Source: an uncultured Bacteroidales bacterium (GTDB taxonomy: Bacteria > Bacteroidota > Bacteroidia > Bacteroidales > UBA932). From it: a DNA stretch of 64,000 nt. Made by a program: the position numbers and the translations under genes. The notes below the pieces were generated by a model, which saw nothing but the letters and a program-made list of their open reading frames with translations, made no database searches and had not been told where the DNA came from. This document shows, one piece after another, positions 36,413 to 44,859 of the stretch; positions within the stretch are counted from its first letter, which is position 1, and the number at the start of each line of letters is the position of its first letter. The DNA is taken from NCBI GenBank assembly GCA_900321715.1, contig ONXC01000013.1:1-64000 (forward strand). Reading direction: 5' to 3'.

Positions 36413-38809
36413 CTAGAACACGTAACCAAGTGACAGATAGGCGCCTACCCTCTGGGTAATGGAGGACCAGTGCAGTTGCAGCTTCAGGGGGCCGAAGATT
36501 GAATTGTAGGCATAGCTGAGGCCTGCGCCGCTCATGAATTCTCCTTCTGAGAACTCATTGAACCCCACAAAGTCATAGCCAACGTTACCCATAAGCGTCA
36601 CATAATGGTTGTTCCCTATCCTGAGACGGCCGTCCAGGCGGGCAATGGCCAGGCAGTTGCGGCGGAACGCGGAATTACCCAGGCCCACGAAGGGAATCTG
36701 CTGGTCTACGTATCGGCCCCACATATCACCGCCTATTACGTTTGCGTACTGGATGGGGATGTCGTCGCCAAACAGGAAGCGCATACTTCCCTGGGGAATG
36801 AGGGCAAACCGGCCGAAGGATACCGGCACTGTGAAATCTGCCGACATAACGCCGAACAGGGCGGGTTCTCCTTCATATATTGCTCGCGTGAAAAGGTCTC
36901 CCCTGAATCCGGCCGACACACCCTTTGTGGGGAAATAGGTATTGTCAAGGGTCTCTACACGGCCGTTCAGGAATGCTCCGGGATAATCCTTGATATCCAC
37001 CGGATACTGATAGTCTCCCTGAGTTCCGCTGGAGAGCACGTTAAGCACCTTGTGGAACTGGTTCTGGAAGCCCAGTTTCACATCCAGATTGGACCAGCGC
37101 ATATTGGACATATACAGCTCCTGGGTGCCCTGGATGAAGGAAATGTTGAAGCGGTCGCTGCCTGAGAGGAAGCGGTTGCTGTTGGTGTAACGCACAAACG
37201 CCCTTGCGTTGAAAGTGGCAAATATGGGGGCATTGTAAGCGTAATGGAGTTCCGCATAGGGGCTGGTGCTTATCCTGGCCGTGAAATCCAAGGAGTGGCC
37301 GCTCATTGCGTTGGTATTGAGACCGACGTTGAGGAGTATGCTCACAAGTTCCTGGGAATCCAGCCTTACGCCAAGGCCGAACTGATGCATGGGGCCTCTC
37401 TTGCAGATGATCCTTAACCTGTAGGGCTCCTGGGTGCCGCGGAGTTCGTAGTTCACATAATCGTACGCACCGCGGCCGAAGATCTTTGCCACATCCTCCT
37501 CAATGACCCTCTTGTTCACAATTGAACCGGGCTTGATGTACATGCGGGAGCGTATGTAATCGGCCTCCTTTGATGACACGCCAATTATGTCTATGGCCTC
37601 AATTACAACGGGATTATGCTCTATGTCAATGGCGTGCGGGGCCTGGATGGAGAAATGGGCCTTTCCAAGGACGCGGCGGAGGGAATCCAGCTGGCGGGTT
37701 TTCTCCGCTGCTGCCTTGAAGCCCATCCAGTACATTGCATCCACAGCCTCCTCATTGAAGCTGAGCATGTTGTAACCGGTGAGGTCCGGGTGGATGGAGA
37801 CGTCGAAGAGCGGAAGGTTATACTCCCTTGCGTCGTTGGAGAAGAGGTCCATGCTCTGCATGAGGATGTCCCCAAGATTCTGGATCTGCTCGGCCGATGG
37901 GCTGGCGCCGGCAAGGTCTATGCCGATCACTATATCGGCCCCCATCCTCTTCACAAGGTTGGCGGGATAGTTGTTGCGCATGCCGCCGTCCACAAGGATC
38001 ATCCCTTCCGTGCGCACCGGCACAAAGAGGCCGGGGATGGACATGGTTGAGCGAAGGGCGGTGTTGATGGAGCCGCTGTGCCATATCTTGGCCTTGCAGG
38101 AGACCATGTCCGTAGCCACGCTCACAAAGGGTATGGGGAGTTTTGCAAAGTCAAGGGAATCGCTGTAGCCAACTGTCCTGGAAGTGAATATCTGATTGAC
38201 GTTCTGGCCGTAGACAAAACCGGAGGGAAGGCTTCCCAGAAGGTTATTCTTGACCTCATCTGTGGTAGCGCCTATGTCGAATTTACGGGGAAGACCGTCG
38301 CTCAGGGAGGCATCTCCCTTTATGAAACGGCGGTAGTCGTCGGACTTATAGTAGAACGGTATGGAAAGCAGGTATTTCTCCTTATAGCGCAGCCTTGAAT
38401 AAGGGATGTAGGACTTGTCCACTTTATCTGACATGGCCATGTCCCAGTTGGTGGTGCGGATGAGGGACTCAAGTTCGCTGGGGGTGTATCCAAGGGCATA
38501 CAGACCGCCGATAAGGCCTCCAACGCTGGTTCCGGCCACAATGTCTATGGGAAAATCGTACTTTTTCATATACTGGAGGGCGCCGATGGTTGCGGCACCC
38601 TTTGCCCCGCCTCCGGAAAGGACAAGGGCCACGGTGGGCCTGTGTTTACGGATGGAATCCATACGGTGGCGCATCTCCTTCACAAAGGCTTCGTCGGAGG
38701 GACTTAGGCCGAAGGTTGAAGACGACGGTTCCGTGACAGGCAGTTCCTGGGCCGCGGCCGTGAAGGCTGCGGCAAGGGCCGATACCAATATGAAAAGAAG
38801 CTTTCTCAT
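36413..38809 (-). CDS. Patatin-POTRA-barrel outer-membrane phospholipase-like protein
   Basis: 798 residues in three parts. Signal peptide MRKLLFILVSALAAAFTAAA; patatin domain about residues 58-260 with oxyanion loop GGGAKG (66-71), nucleophile GTSVG (Ser95) and DGG near residue 245; a POTRA-like part near 350-430; then a 16-strand-like barrel ending in aromatic YLSLGYVF. This order matches type Vd (PlpD-like) autotransporters, expected to display or release a lipase. Start at 38809 gives a signal peptide and a 4-base overlap with rlmN; the longer frame to 38995 is rlmN shadow. Confidence 0.9.
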   Translation of the reverse strand: MRKLLFILVSALAAAFTAAAQELPVTEPSSSTFGLSPSDEAFVKEMRHRMDSIRKHRPTVALVLSGGGAKGAATIGALQYMKKYDFPIDIVAGTSVGGLIGGLYALGYTPSELESLIRTTNWDMAMSDKVDKSYIPYSRLRYKEKYLLSIPFYYKSDDYRRFIKGDASLSDGLPRKFDIGATTDEVKNNLLGSLPSGFVYGQNVNQIFTSRTVGYSDSLDFAKLPIPFVSVATDMVSCKAKIWHSGSINTALRSTMSIPGLFVPVRTEGMILVDGGMRNNYPANLVKRMGADIVIGIDLAGASPSAEQIQNLGDILMQSMDLFSNDAREYNLPLFDVSIHPDLTGYNMLSFNEEAVDAMYWMGFKAAAEKTRQLDSLRRVLGKAHFSIQAPHAIDIEHNPVVIEAIDIIGVSSKEADYIRSRMYIKPGSIVNKRVIEEDVAKIFGRGAYDYVNYELRGTQEPYRLRIICKRGPMHQFGLGVRLDSQELVSILLNVGLNTNAMSGHSLDFTARISTSPYAELHYAYNAPIFATFNARAFVRYTNSNRFLSGSDRFNISFIQGTQELYMSNMRWSNLDVKLGFQNQFHKVLNVLSSGTQGDYQYPVDIKDYPGAFLNGRVETLDNTYFPTKGVSAGFRGDLFTRAIYEGEPALFGVMSADFTVPVSFGRFALIPQGSMRFLFGDDIPIQYANVIGGDMWGRYVDQQIPFVGLGNSAFRRNCLAIARLDGRLRIGNNHYVTLMGNVGYDFVGFNEFSEGEFMSGAGLSYAYNSIFGPLKLQLHWSSITQRVGAYLSLGYVF

Positions 38810-39831
38810 CCGTTGTTGTGTTTTCCGGCAAGGAGGCCGCAGGCTGCAAAGATGTCCTCTCCCCTGGAGGCACGGATGGTTGCGGTGAGGCCGCCACCGG
38901 TGAGCATGTCCCGGAACTCCTCCATTGCTCGGGCCGATGCCGGGCCGTACGGGAAATCCGGAATGCGGTGGAAGCGGATGAGGTTCACACGGCATTCAAG
39001 GCCCCTTAAGAGCCTTACAAGGGCTTCTGCGTGGCGGGGTGTGTTATTCCAGCCTTCAAAGACAGTATATTCAAAACTCACGCGGCGCTGGCCGGTGAAA
39101 TCGTAGGTTTTTATAAGGCGGATTACCTCTGCAGCTGTCCAGGCCTTCTGGACGGGCATCATCTCAAGGCGCTCCTCCGGGAAAGGGTTATGGAGGCTCA
39201 CGGCAAGGTGGCACTTACTCTCGTCCAGGAATTTGCGGAGGTTTGGAATGACGCCGATGGTGCTCAGCGTGATGCGCTTGGGACTCCAGGCAAGGCCCCA
39301 ATCGGCAGTAAGGACGGTGATTACCCTTTTCACCTCCTCCCAGTTGTCAAGGGGCTCTCCCATACCCATGAAGACGGTGTTTGTGAGCTCCCCTGCCTCT
39401 TCGATGGCAAAGTACTGGGACAGGATATCGGCGGCGCTCAGGTTCCCGTGGAAGCCCTGACGGCCGGTCATGCAGAACTTGCAGCCCATCTTGCAGCCCG
39501 CCTGGGAGCTTACGCAGAGGGTTTTGCGGTCTGCGTCAGGGATCATCACGGCTTCAACGGCATTTGCGGGGTCACCGGCAACCGGGAACAGGTACTTCTT
39601 TGTTCCATCGGCCGATATCTGGACGTCTATGGGATCCTGCAGCCCAACCTCTGCAATGGCCTCAAGGGCTTCACGGCCGGCCTTGGAGAGATTTGTCATC
39701 TCTGCGATGGTGCGTACGCGGCTCACGTAGAGCCAACGCGCAATCTGCTTCCCGGCAAATGCCGGAAGGCCAGCCTGGAGGGCTATCTGTTTAAGTTCTT
39801 CGGGCGTTTTCCCCAGCAGACGTTCTTTCAT
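38806..39831 (-). CDS. rlmN: 23S rRNA (adenine-2503-C2)-methyltransferase RlmN
   Basis: Radical-SAM enzyme that methylates A2503 of 23S rRNA and A37 of some tRNAs. The CxxxCxxC cluster motif is CKMGCKFC near residue 112. GMGEPLDN near 155 and a C-terminal Cys in EDIFAACGLL (methyl-carrying Cys) are present. Length 341. First gene of the rlmN-patatin-recX operon. A TAATTTTG box (39843-39836) would give a start site at the ATG itself. Confidence 0.94.
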   Translation of the reverse strand: MKERLLGKTPEELKQIALQAGLPAFAGKQIARWLYVSRVRTIAEMTNLSKAGREALEAIAEVGLQDPIDVQISADGTKKYLFPVAGDPANAVEAVMIPDADRKTLCVSSQAGCKMGCKFCMTGRQGFHGNLSAADILSQYFAIEEAGELTNTVFMGMGEPLDNWEEVKRVITVLTADWGLAWSPKRITLSTIGVIPNLRKFLDESKCHLAVSLHNPFPEERLEMMPVQKAWTAAEVIRLIKTYDFTGQRRVSFEYTVFEGWNNTPRHAEALVRLLRGLECRVNLIRFHRIPDFPYGPASARAMEEFRDMLTGGGLTATIRASRGEDIFAACGLLAGKHNNG

Positions 39832-39917
39832 ACCACAAAATTACACATTTTATTGTATTTTTCATCATTGTGCAATGGTTTGGCGCAAGTAAGGGCTAAT
39901 TTTGCACCCAGAAAAGA

Positions 39918-39948
39918 TTTGGTATTAGCGGAGTTTTTCCTATCTTTG
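39918..39948 (+). promoter_or_regulatory. recA promoter
   Basis: TTTG (39918-39921) and TATCTTTG (39941-39948) with 19 bases between, 46 bases before the ATG. A second possible box, TAATTTTG at 39897-39904, lacks a well-spaced -33 element. I see no obvious LexA operator palindrome. Confidence 0.72.
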
Positions 39949-39994
39949 TAAATGCGGATGCAGGATGACCGCTAACAATTAATTAAGTAAAGAA

Positions 39995-41020
39995 ATGGCA
40001 AAAGAAGCAGACGGAGCCCAGATGAATGCAGCCAAACTGAAGGCGCTTCAGGCAACAATTGACAAAATTGAGAAAGACTACGGCAAGGGTACCATCATGA
40101 AGCTGGGAGACCAACCGGAATGGGATGCCTCCCAGGTTATCCCCAGCGGCTCCATAGCCCTGGACCACGCCCTTGGAATCGGCGGTTATCCAAAAGGCAG
40201 GATTGTGGAAATCTACGGTCCTGAGTCCTCAGGTAAAACCACGCTGGCCATCCACGCAATCGCACAGGCTCAGAAAAATGGCGGCATCGCTGCCATCATT
40301 GACGCAGAACACGCCTTTGACCGCACTTATGCAAAGTCCCTGGGCGTGAATCTGGATACCCTTCTCATTTCCCAGCCGGATAACGGTGAGCAGGCCCTTG
40401 AGATTGCAGATAACCTTATCCGCAGCGGCGCCGTGGATATCGTGGTCATAGACTCCGTGGCGGCCCTCACCCCCCGCGCAGAGATAGAAGGTGAGATGGG
40501 AGACAACAAAGTCGGCCTTCAGGCCCGCCTCATGTCACAGGCTCTCCGCAAACTCACCGCAAACATCTCCAAAACCGGCACATGCTGCATTTTCATCAAC
40601 CAGCTTCGTGAGAAAATCGGCATCATGTTCGGCAATCCTGAAACCACCACCGGCGGCAACGCCCTCAAATTCTACGCATCCGTGCGCCTGGACATCCGCC
40701 GCACCACCCAGATCAAGGACGGAGACGACGCCCTTGGAAACCACGTGAAGGTAAAGGTGGTAAAGAACAAGATGGCCCCGCCTTTCCGCAAGGCAGAATT
40801 CGACATAGTTTTTGGTGAAGGCATCTCCCGCAGCGGAGAAATCGTGGACCTTGGCGTAGAACTTGGCATCATCCAGAAGTCCGGTTCCTGGTTCAGCTAC
40901 AATGACTCCAAACTTGCCCAGGGCCGTGAAGCCGTCAAGAACCTCATGCTGGACAACCCCGAACTGGCAGAGGAAATTGAAGCCAAAATCCGCGAGGCCC
41001 TTGTGAAGGTCCAGGATTAA
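39995..41020 (+). CDS. recA: Recombinase RecA
   Basis: Strand-exchange ATPase for homologous recombination and SOS signalling. 341 residues; Walker [10 protein letters not shown] near residue 70, Walker [10 protein letters not shown] near 150, and the L2 DNA-binding loop [21 protein letters not shown] near 210. The gene stands alone; a palindrome-rich repeat element follows its stop. Confidence 0.97.
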   Translation: MAKEADGAQMNAAKLKALQATIDKIEKDYGKGTIMKLGDQPEWDASQVIPSGSIALDHALGIGGYPKGRIVEIYGPESSGKTTLAIHAIAQAQKNGGIAAIIDAEHAFDRTYAKSLGVNLDTLLISQPDNGEQALEIADNLIRSGAVDIVVIDSVAALTPRAEIEGEMGDNKVGLQARLMSQALRKLTANISKTGTCCIFINQLREKIGIMFGNPETTTGGNALKFYASVRLDIRRTTQIKDGDDALGNHVKVKVVKNKMAPPFRKAEFDIVFGEGISRSGEIVDLGVELGIIQKSGSWFSYNDSKLAQGREAVKNLMLDNPELAEEIEAKIREALVKVQD

Positions 41021-41046
41021 TTCTCCTTTTATATCTGTTCTACAAT

Positions 41047-41201
41047 CTTAGTCACGTTTAGCCTGCTATTCGTGACTAAGAATGTTTATGGGACCGGTCT
41101 AAGTCACGTTTAGGCCCCATTTCATGACTAAGATCGTCACGCGTGACGAACAAAGTCACAAAATGGCATTGAAACGTGACTAAGATGGTGGATTAGGGCG
41201 T
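41047..41201. repeat. Palindrome-rich element, copy 1 (between recA and the HhH gene)
   Basis: Contains hairpin CTTAGTCACG / CGTGACTAAG (41047-41056, 41071-41080) and then a 107-bp unit (41095-41201) that is repeated in inverted orientation at 44753-44859. Inside is the palindrome CGTCACGCGTGACG (41135-41148) and several GTCACG/CGTGAC sites. The stop codon of the neighbouring minus-strand gene (41193-41195) lies inside the unit. Confidence 0.85.
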
Positions 41202-42116
41202 GGCTGCAGCGGCAGATTGCAGTTTGCATAAGGATAGTTTGCCGGCGTGCTCCTCAGAGAGCGTGCCGGCTTTCCTTAACCCTTCAAAAGTGCATTCGGA
41301 GGGCGTGTGATGCTCCCTGTAAATGACAATTGAATGGGCCTCGGTGCGGGAAATGTGAGGGTGCTTTGAAAGTTCATCCTCTGAAAGGGTCCAGATAGGG
41401 TAAGGCTCTGGGGCGGAGCAGGTTATAAGGTCTTTCAGGCCGTCATACTTCTCACGGTCAAAGTGATAGATTTCCATAAGCTGCTCCGGGGCGGAATAGC
41501 CGCGGAGGCTGGTGCGGTAGCTCACAATCTTGCCGGCAAAATATGGGCCGATACCGGGAAGGTCCAAAAGCGCCGTGCTGTCGGCTTTGTTGATGTCCAG
41601 TTTTGGAATGACGATGTACGGTTCAAGACGGTCATAGATGGAATCTGCTACCACATAGGATTTTGCAAAGTCCTCCTTGCGGCGGAACCGCCCTCCCTTG
41701 AGCCTGTAATTGTCAATGGACAGGGCCTGCTTCTCACTGAAACCAAGCCGTTGGAGGTCTTCCACGCTAACCGTATTGGGATTGAAGCTGAAACTCTCCA
41801 CCTTGCGGGAGCGTGCCCTCACTGCCTCCACCACGGGGCTGTGTTTGGCGTTATGACGGACTACGGAGGGAGAGACACTTTCCGGAGCATTTGCCCGGAC
41901 AGGGTTGCGAAGCAACGCGGAGGAAAGGGTCTCTTCCTCCGTAGCATCCTCTCCAGAATCCACGTACACATACACGGTATCAGGATGGTCCCGGTTGGCC
42001 TCAATGCGGGTGACGGCGGCCTTGTGGATGAACACGGCCACCTCATAACCTATAATAAGAAAGACTAGGGCAATGGACCCGGTAACGAAACTTGCGCTAA
42101 GCGGTTTCCGTTTCAT
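41193..42116 (-). CDS. Helix-hairpin-helix DNA-binding protein (ComEA-like), membrane-anchored
   Basis: 307 residues. One N-terminal TM helix (FVTGSIALVFLIIGYEVAVF, about residues 10-29), a low-complexity linker, then two or three HhH units: FNPNTVSVEDLQRLGFSEKQALSIDNYR near 110, LDINKADSTALLDLPGIGPYFAGKIVSYR near 170, and a third near 250. The layout fits exported ComEA-type DNA receptors, though no other competence gene is here. Start 42116 overlaps rsmI by 20 bases; a start at 42131 is possible. Confidence 0.8.
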   Translation of the reverse strand: MKRKPLSASFVTGSIALVFLIIGYEVAVFIHKAAVTRIEANRDHPDTVYVYVDSGEDATEEETLSSALLRNPVRANAPESVSPSVVRHNAKHSPVVEAVRARSRKVESFSFNPNTVSVEDLQRLGFSEKQALSIDNYRLKGGRFRRKEDFAKSYVVADSIYDRLEPYIVIPKLDINKADSTALLDLPGIGPYFAGKIVSYRTSLRGYSAPEQLMEIYHFDREKYDGLKDLITCSAPEPYPIWTLSEDELSKHPHISRTEAHSIVIYREHHTPSECTFEGLRKAGTLSEEHAGKLSLCKLQSAAAATP

Positions 42117-42843
42117 ATTCCCCTCTTCCATAACGCTTCTTTTTAGATAACTTTTCCGGCACGGCGCCGGCGACAACAATCACAATCTCTCCCTTTGGCT
42201 CATGTTCCCGATACCAGGCGGCAACCTCCTGGAGGGTGCCGCGCCTGTGCTCCTCAAACATCTTGGAGATTTCACGGGCAACGGAGCACTGGCGCTCCGC
42301 TCCGAAATACTCTGCAAACTGCTCCAGAGTTTTCACAAGCCTGTATGGAGATTCGTAGAAAATCATAGTCCTGGTTTCCGTGGAAAGAGCCTGCAGATGC
42401 GTTTGGCGACCCTTTTTCTGCGGCAGGAAGCCCTCAAAGGCAAAGCGGTCGCAGGGAAGGCCGGAAGATACTATGGCAGGGATGCAGGCAGTTGGCCCCG
42501 GGAGTGTCTGGACCTCAATTCCGGCATCTGCGCAGGCGCGGGCAAGAAGGAATCCGGGGTCTGATATTCCGGGGGTGCCGGCATCTGAGACAAGAGCCAC
42601 ATTGAGCCCGCCCAGGATGCGCTCCTTCACGGCCTCAACGGTCTGGTGCTCGTTCCACTTGTGGTGGCTCTGGCATGGGACATGGATGTCGTAGTGCTTG
42701 AGGAGCACGGAGGTGGTGCGGGTGTCTTCGGCCAATATTAGATCGGCCTCCTTAAGGACTTTGACGGCCCTGAAGGTAAAATCTTCCAGATTCCCAACCG
42801 GAGTTGGAACTATGTACAGTTTTCCTGTTTGACTTTTCTCCAT
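42097..42843 (-). CDS. rsmI: 16S rRNA (cytidine-1402-2'-O)-methyltransferase RsmI
   Basis: Tetrapyrrole-methylase-fold SAM enzyme, 248 residues. LYIVPTPVGNLEDFTFRAVK at the N-terminus, ILAEDTRTTSVLLKHY near 37, VSDAGTPGISDPG near 83 and ARGIS-type VAREISKMFEE near 187 are diagnostic. Its promoter faces that of tdk. Confidence 0.94.
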   Translation of the reverse strand: MEKSQTGKLYIVPTPVGNLEDFTFRAVKVLKEADLILAEDTRTTSVLLKHYDIHVPCQSHHKWNEHQTVEAVKERILGGLNVALVSDAGTPGISDPGFLLARACADAGIEVQTLPGPTACIPAIVSSGLPCDRFAFEGFLPQKKGRQTHLQALSTETRTMIFYESPYRLVKTLEQFAEYFGAERQCSVAREISKMFEEHRRGTLQEVAAWYREHEPKGEIVIVVAGAVPEKLSKKKRYGRGEYETETA

Positions 42844-42907
42844 AATTGACTAACTTTGCATAAGTCAACACTAACAAAGTTACGGAAATGTTTTTGGAAA
42901 ATGCAAA
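42828..42907. promoter_or_regulatory. Interlocked, face-to-face promoters of tdk (+) and rsmI (-)
   Basis: Plus: TTTG 42828-42831, TAACTTTG 42851-42858 (19-base spacing). Minus: TAACTTTG 42882-42875 with TTTG at 42907-42904. The two identical -7 boxes form an inverted repeat. Each -33 element lies in the coding sequence of the other gene, and predicted start sites (about 42865 and 42869) make the 5' ends overlap slightly. Confidence 0.65.
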
Positions 42908-43469
42908 AAAATCGGGCTGCATTGAGGTTATTTGCGGGTCCATGTTCTCAGGTAAGACGGAAGAACTAATCAGAAGGCTCAAAAGGGCCCAGTTTGCAAA
43001 GCAGAAGATAGCCACTTTCAAACCTACCATAGATAAGCGTTACTCAGACCTTGACGTGGTGTCCCACGATTCCCACAGCATTTCCTGCACGCCCATAAAA
43101 TCCCCGTCCAGGATGCTCCAGATAGAGCCCGATGTCCAGGTTGTGGGCATCGACGAAGCCCAGTTCTTCGATGAAAGCATCATAGATGTGGTCCAGGAAC
43201 TGGCCAATAAACGCGGCGTACGTGTGATTATCGCAGGTCTTGATACGGACTTCATGGACAAGCCCTTCGGCCCCATGCCCGGCCTTATGGCCATCGCTGA
43301 GGATGTCCAGAAGGTGCACGCCATCTGCGTAAGGTGCGGGGCGCTTGCAAACCACTCCCATCGTCTGTCGGCCTCCAAGAAACTGGTTGTCCTTGGAGAG
43401 AAGGATACCTATGAGCCCCTCTGCCGCGAATGCTACCAGAAAGCCCTCAAAGAAGACGCAGAAGCCTGA
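42888..43469 (+). CDS. tdk: Thymidine kinase
   Basis: Type II thymidine kinase, 193 residues, salvaging thymidine. P-loop [14 protein letters not shown] near residue 17, [12 protein letters not shown] near 86 (Walker B plus lid start), [15 protein letters not shown] near 113, and zinc Cys pairs CVRCGALA and CRECYQ. The start codon follows a normally spaced promoter; the next gene starts within its stop codon. Confidence 0.95.
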   Translation: MFLENAKKSGCIEVICGSMFSGKTEELIRRLKRAQFAKQKIATFKPTIDKRYSDLDVVSHDSHSISCTPIKSPSRMLQIEPDVQVVGIDEAQFFDESIIDVVQELANKRGVRVIIAGLDTDFMDKPFGPMPGLMAIAEDVQKVHAICVRCGALANHSHRLSASKKLVVLGEKDTYEPLCRECYQKALKEDAEA

Positions 43470-44743
43470 TGAGCGCAAAACTCCTTGGAATACTCCTGGC
43501 GTGGCTTTCCGTGTGGAGCTGCGGGGTATCGGCTGGGCAGTCAAAGGCCGATGACGACGACGTCAATGAAGTGAATCTTGAGTTCAAGGTGCCTTCAAAG
43601 CTCAAGGCCACGGCACTGGAGCTTCACTCGCTTGACAACAAGCCCGTTCTCCTTTCAAAGAGTCTTGAGGGCATCTCCGGCAAGGTTCAGATCAAGGACA
43701 CCCTTGCCAACGAAGACACATATCCAATGGTGGCCTTCATCCAGATGGACGACGGCTCCCTCTGGACGGCAAGGCTGGAAAAGGATGGCAGCTTTGAACC
43801 CCTGAAGTATGAGGAATCGGCCCCTCAGGCCGATATAAAGGCCGAATACCTCCGTCAGCACCGCATGCCCGTTGCTTCCGGTGAATATTCCGGCATCACC
43901 CACGTGAAAGACGACGTATACGCCCTTGTGCACGATAAAAGCACCGGCGGCGGCATCCACCTTTTCAACATCCCCATTGACAATGCAGGTGTTGTGGGCA
44001 CCATCCAGGCTAAGGAAGTCCCCGGAAATGCCGGCAAGGCCGGCGGCAAGGACAACGAAGACATAGTCTACGTCCCTTCATCCAATACTCTGTATGTGAG
44101 TGCTGAAGGTGACCAGTCCGTGCGTGAATACACCGTAGAGGGTGAACCCACAGGCCGTGCCCTGGAAGTTCCCGATGACCTTAAGGCCATCCAGCCCAAC
44201 GCCGGATTCGAGGCTCTGGCTTATGACACTGACCGCGGCTATTTCTGGGCCGCCACGGAAAAATCCCTCCAGGAGGAAGGCCTTCACAAAAGCATCATAA
44301 GGCTCCAGCGCTTCTCCGGCACGGATCCCGATGCCCGGTATCTCTACATGATGGGTCAGCCGCTGGCAACCGATGAGCAGATTTCATCGGCCCAGGCCTA
44401 TGTCCACGGCCTTTCCGCTATGACCGTCCTTGAAGACGGACGCCTCATCATGCTTGAAAGGGAGGTTCTGGTTCCCGGCGGCAGCATCATAGAAAAAGCG
44501 CTGGGAGCATTCACTCTCAGCACTCTCTACGTTGTGGATCCGCTCAATGACAATGGCGGTATCCTTGAGAAAAAGCTTGTGACCCGCATTGTTACATCTG
44601 CCCTCAACCTTGCCAATTATGAAGGAATGTGCCTTGGCCCCAAACTTTCCGGCGGCAGGCAGGCGCTCCTCCTCATTGCCGATTCCCAGAACGGCCAGGG
44701 CGGCCTCACGGGGGAATATCTGCAGATTATGGCAATTAAATAA
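43469..44743 (+). CDS. Esterase-like / phytase-like beta-propeller exported protein
   Basis: 424 residues. N-terminal [22 protein letters not shown] is a signal peptide. Middle and C-terminal parts (GFEALAYDTDRGYFWAATE, LSAMTVLEDGRLIMLERE, NYEGMCLGPKLSGGRQALLLIADSQ) match the phytase-like (esterase-like activity of phytase) propeller domain. The N-terminal 100 residues resemble an Ig-like or DUF region. Function beyond the fold is unknown. ATG overlaps the tdk stop by 1 base; the open frame upstream to 43430 is tdk shadow. Confidence 0.78.
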   Translation: MSAKLLGILLAWLSVWSCGVSAGQSKADDDDVNEVNLEFKVPSKLKATALELHSLDNKPVLLSKSLEGISGKVQIKDTLANEDTYPMVAFIQMDDGSLWTARLEKDGSFEPLKYEESAPQADIKAEYLRQHRMPVASGEYSGITHVKDDVYALVHDKSTGGGIHLFNIPIDNAGVVGTIQAKEVPGNAGKAGGKDNEDIVYVPSSNTLYVSAEGDQSVREYTVEGEPTGRALEVPDDLKAIQPNAGFEALAYDTDRGYFWAATEKSLQEEGLHKSIIRLQRFSGTDPDARYLYMMGQPLATDEQISSAQAYVHGLSAMTVLEDGRLIMLEREVLVPGGSIIEKALGAFTLSTLYVVDPLNDNGGILEKKLVTRIVTSALNLANYEGMCLGPKLSGGRQALLLIADSQNGQGGLTGEYLQIMAIK

Positions 44744-44752
44744 TCATTCTCT

Positions 44753-44859
44753 ACGCCCTAATCCACCATCTTAGTCACGTTTCAATGCCGTTTTGTGACT
44801 TTGTTCGTCACTTGAGACGATCTTAGTCATGAAATGGCCCACAAACGTGACTTAGACCG
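44753..44859. repeat. Palindrome-rich element, copy 2 (inverted relative to copy 1)
   Basis: Reverse complement matches 41095-41201 over 107 positions without gaps, with 8 differences by my alignment. The stop codon of the minus-strand acyl-CoA ligase (44852-44854) lies inside. Like copy 1 it separates convergent genes. CTTAGTCACGTTT occurs near its left end. Confidence 0.85.

Noticed and set aside
38810..38995. Longer N-terminus for the patatin protein
   Set aside because: It would overlap rlmN by almost 190 bases and bury the signal peptide.
41047..41201. CRISPR-like array of GTCACG repeats
   Set aside because: Repeats are short, irregularly spaced and in both orientations; no spacers or cas genes.
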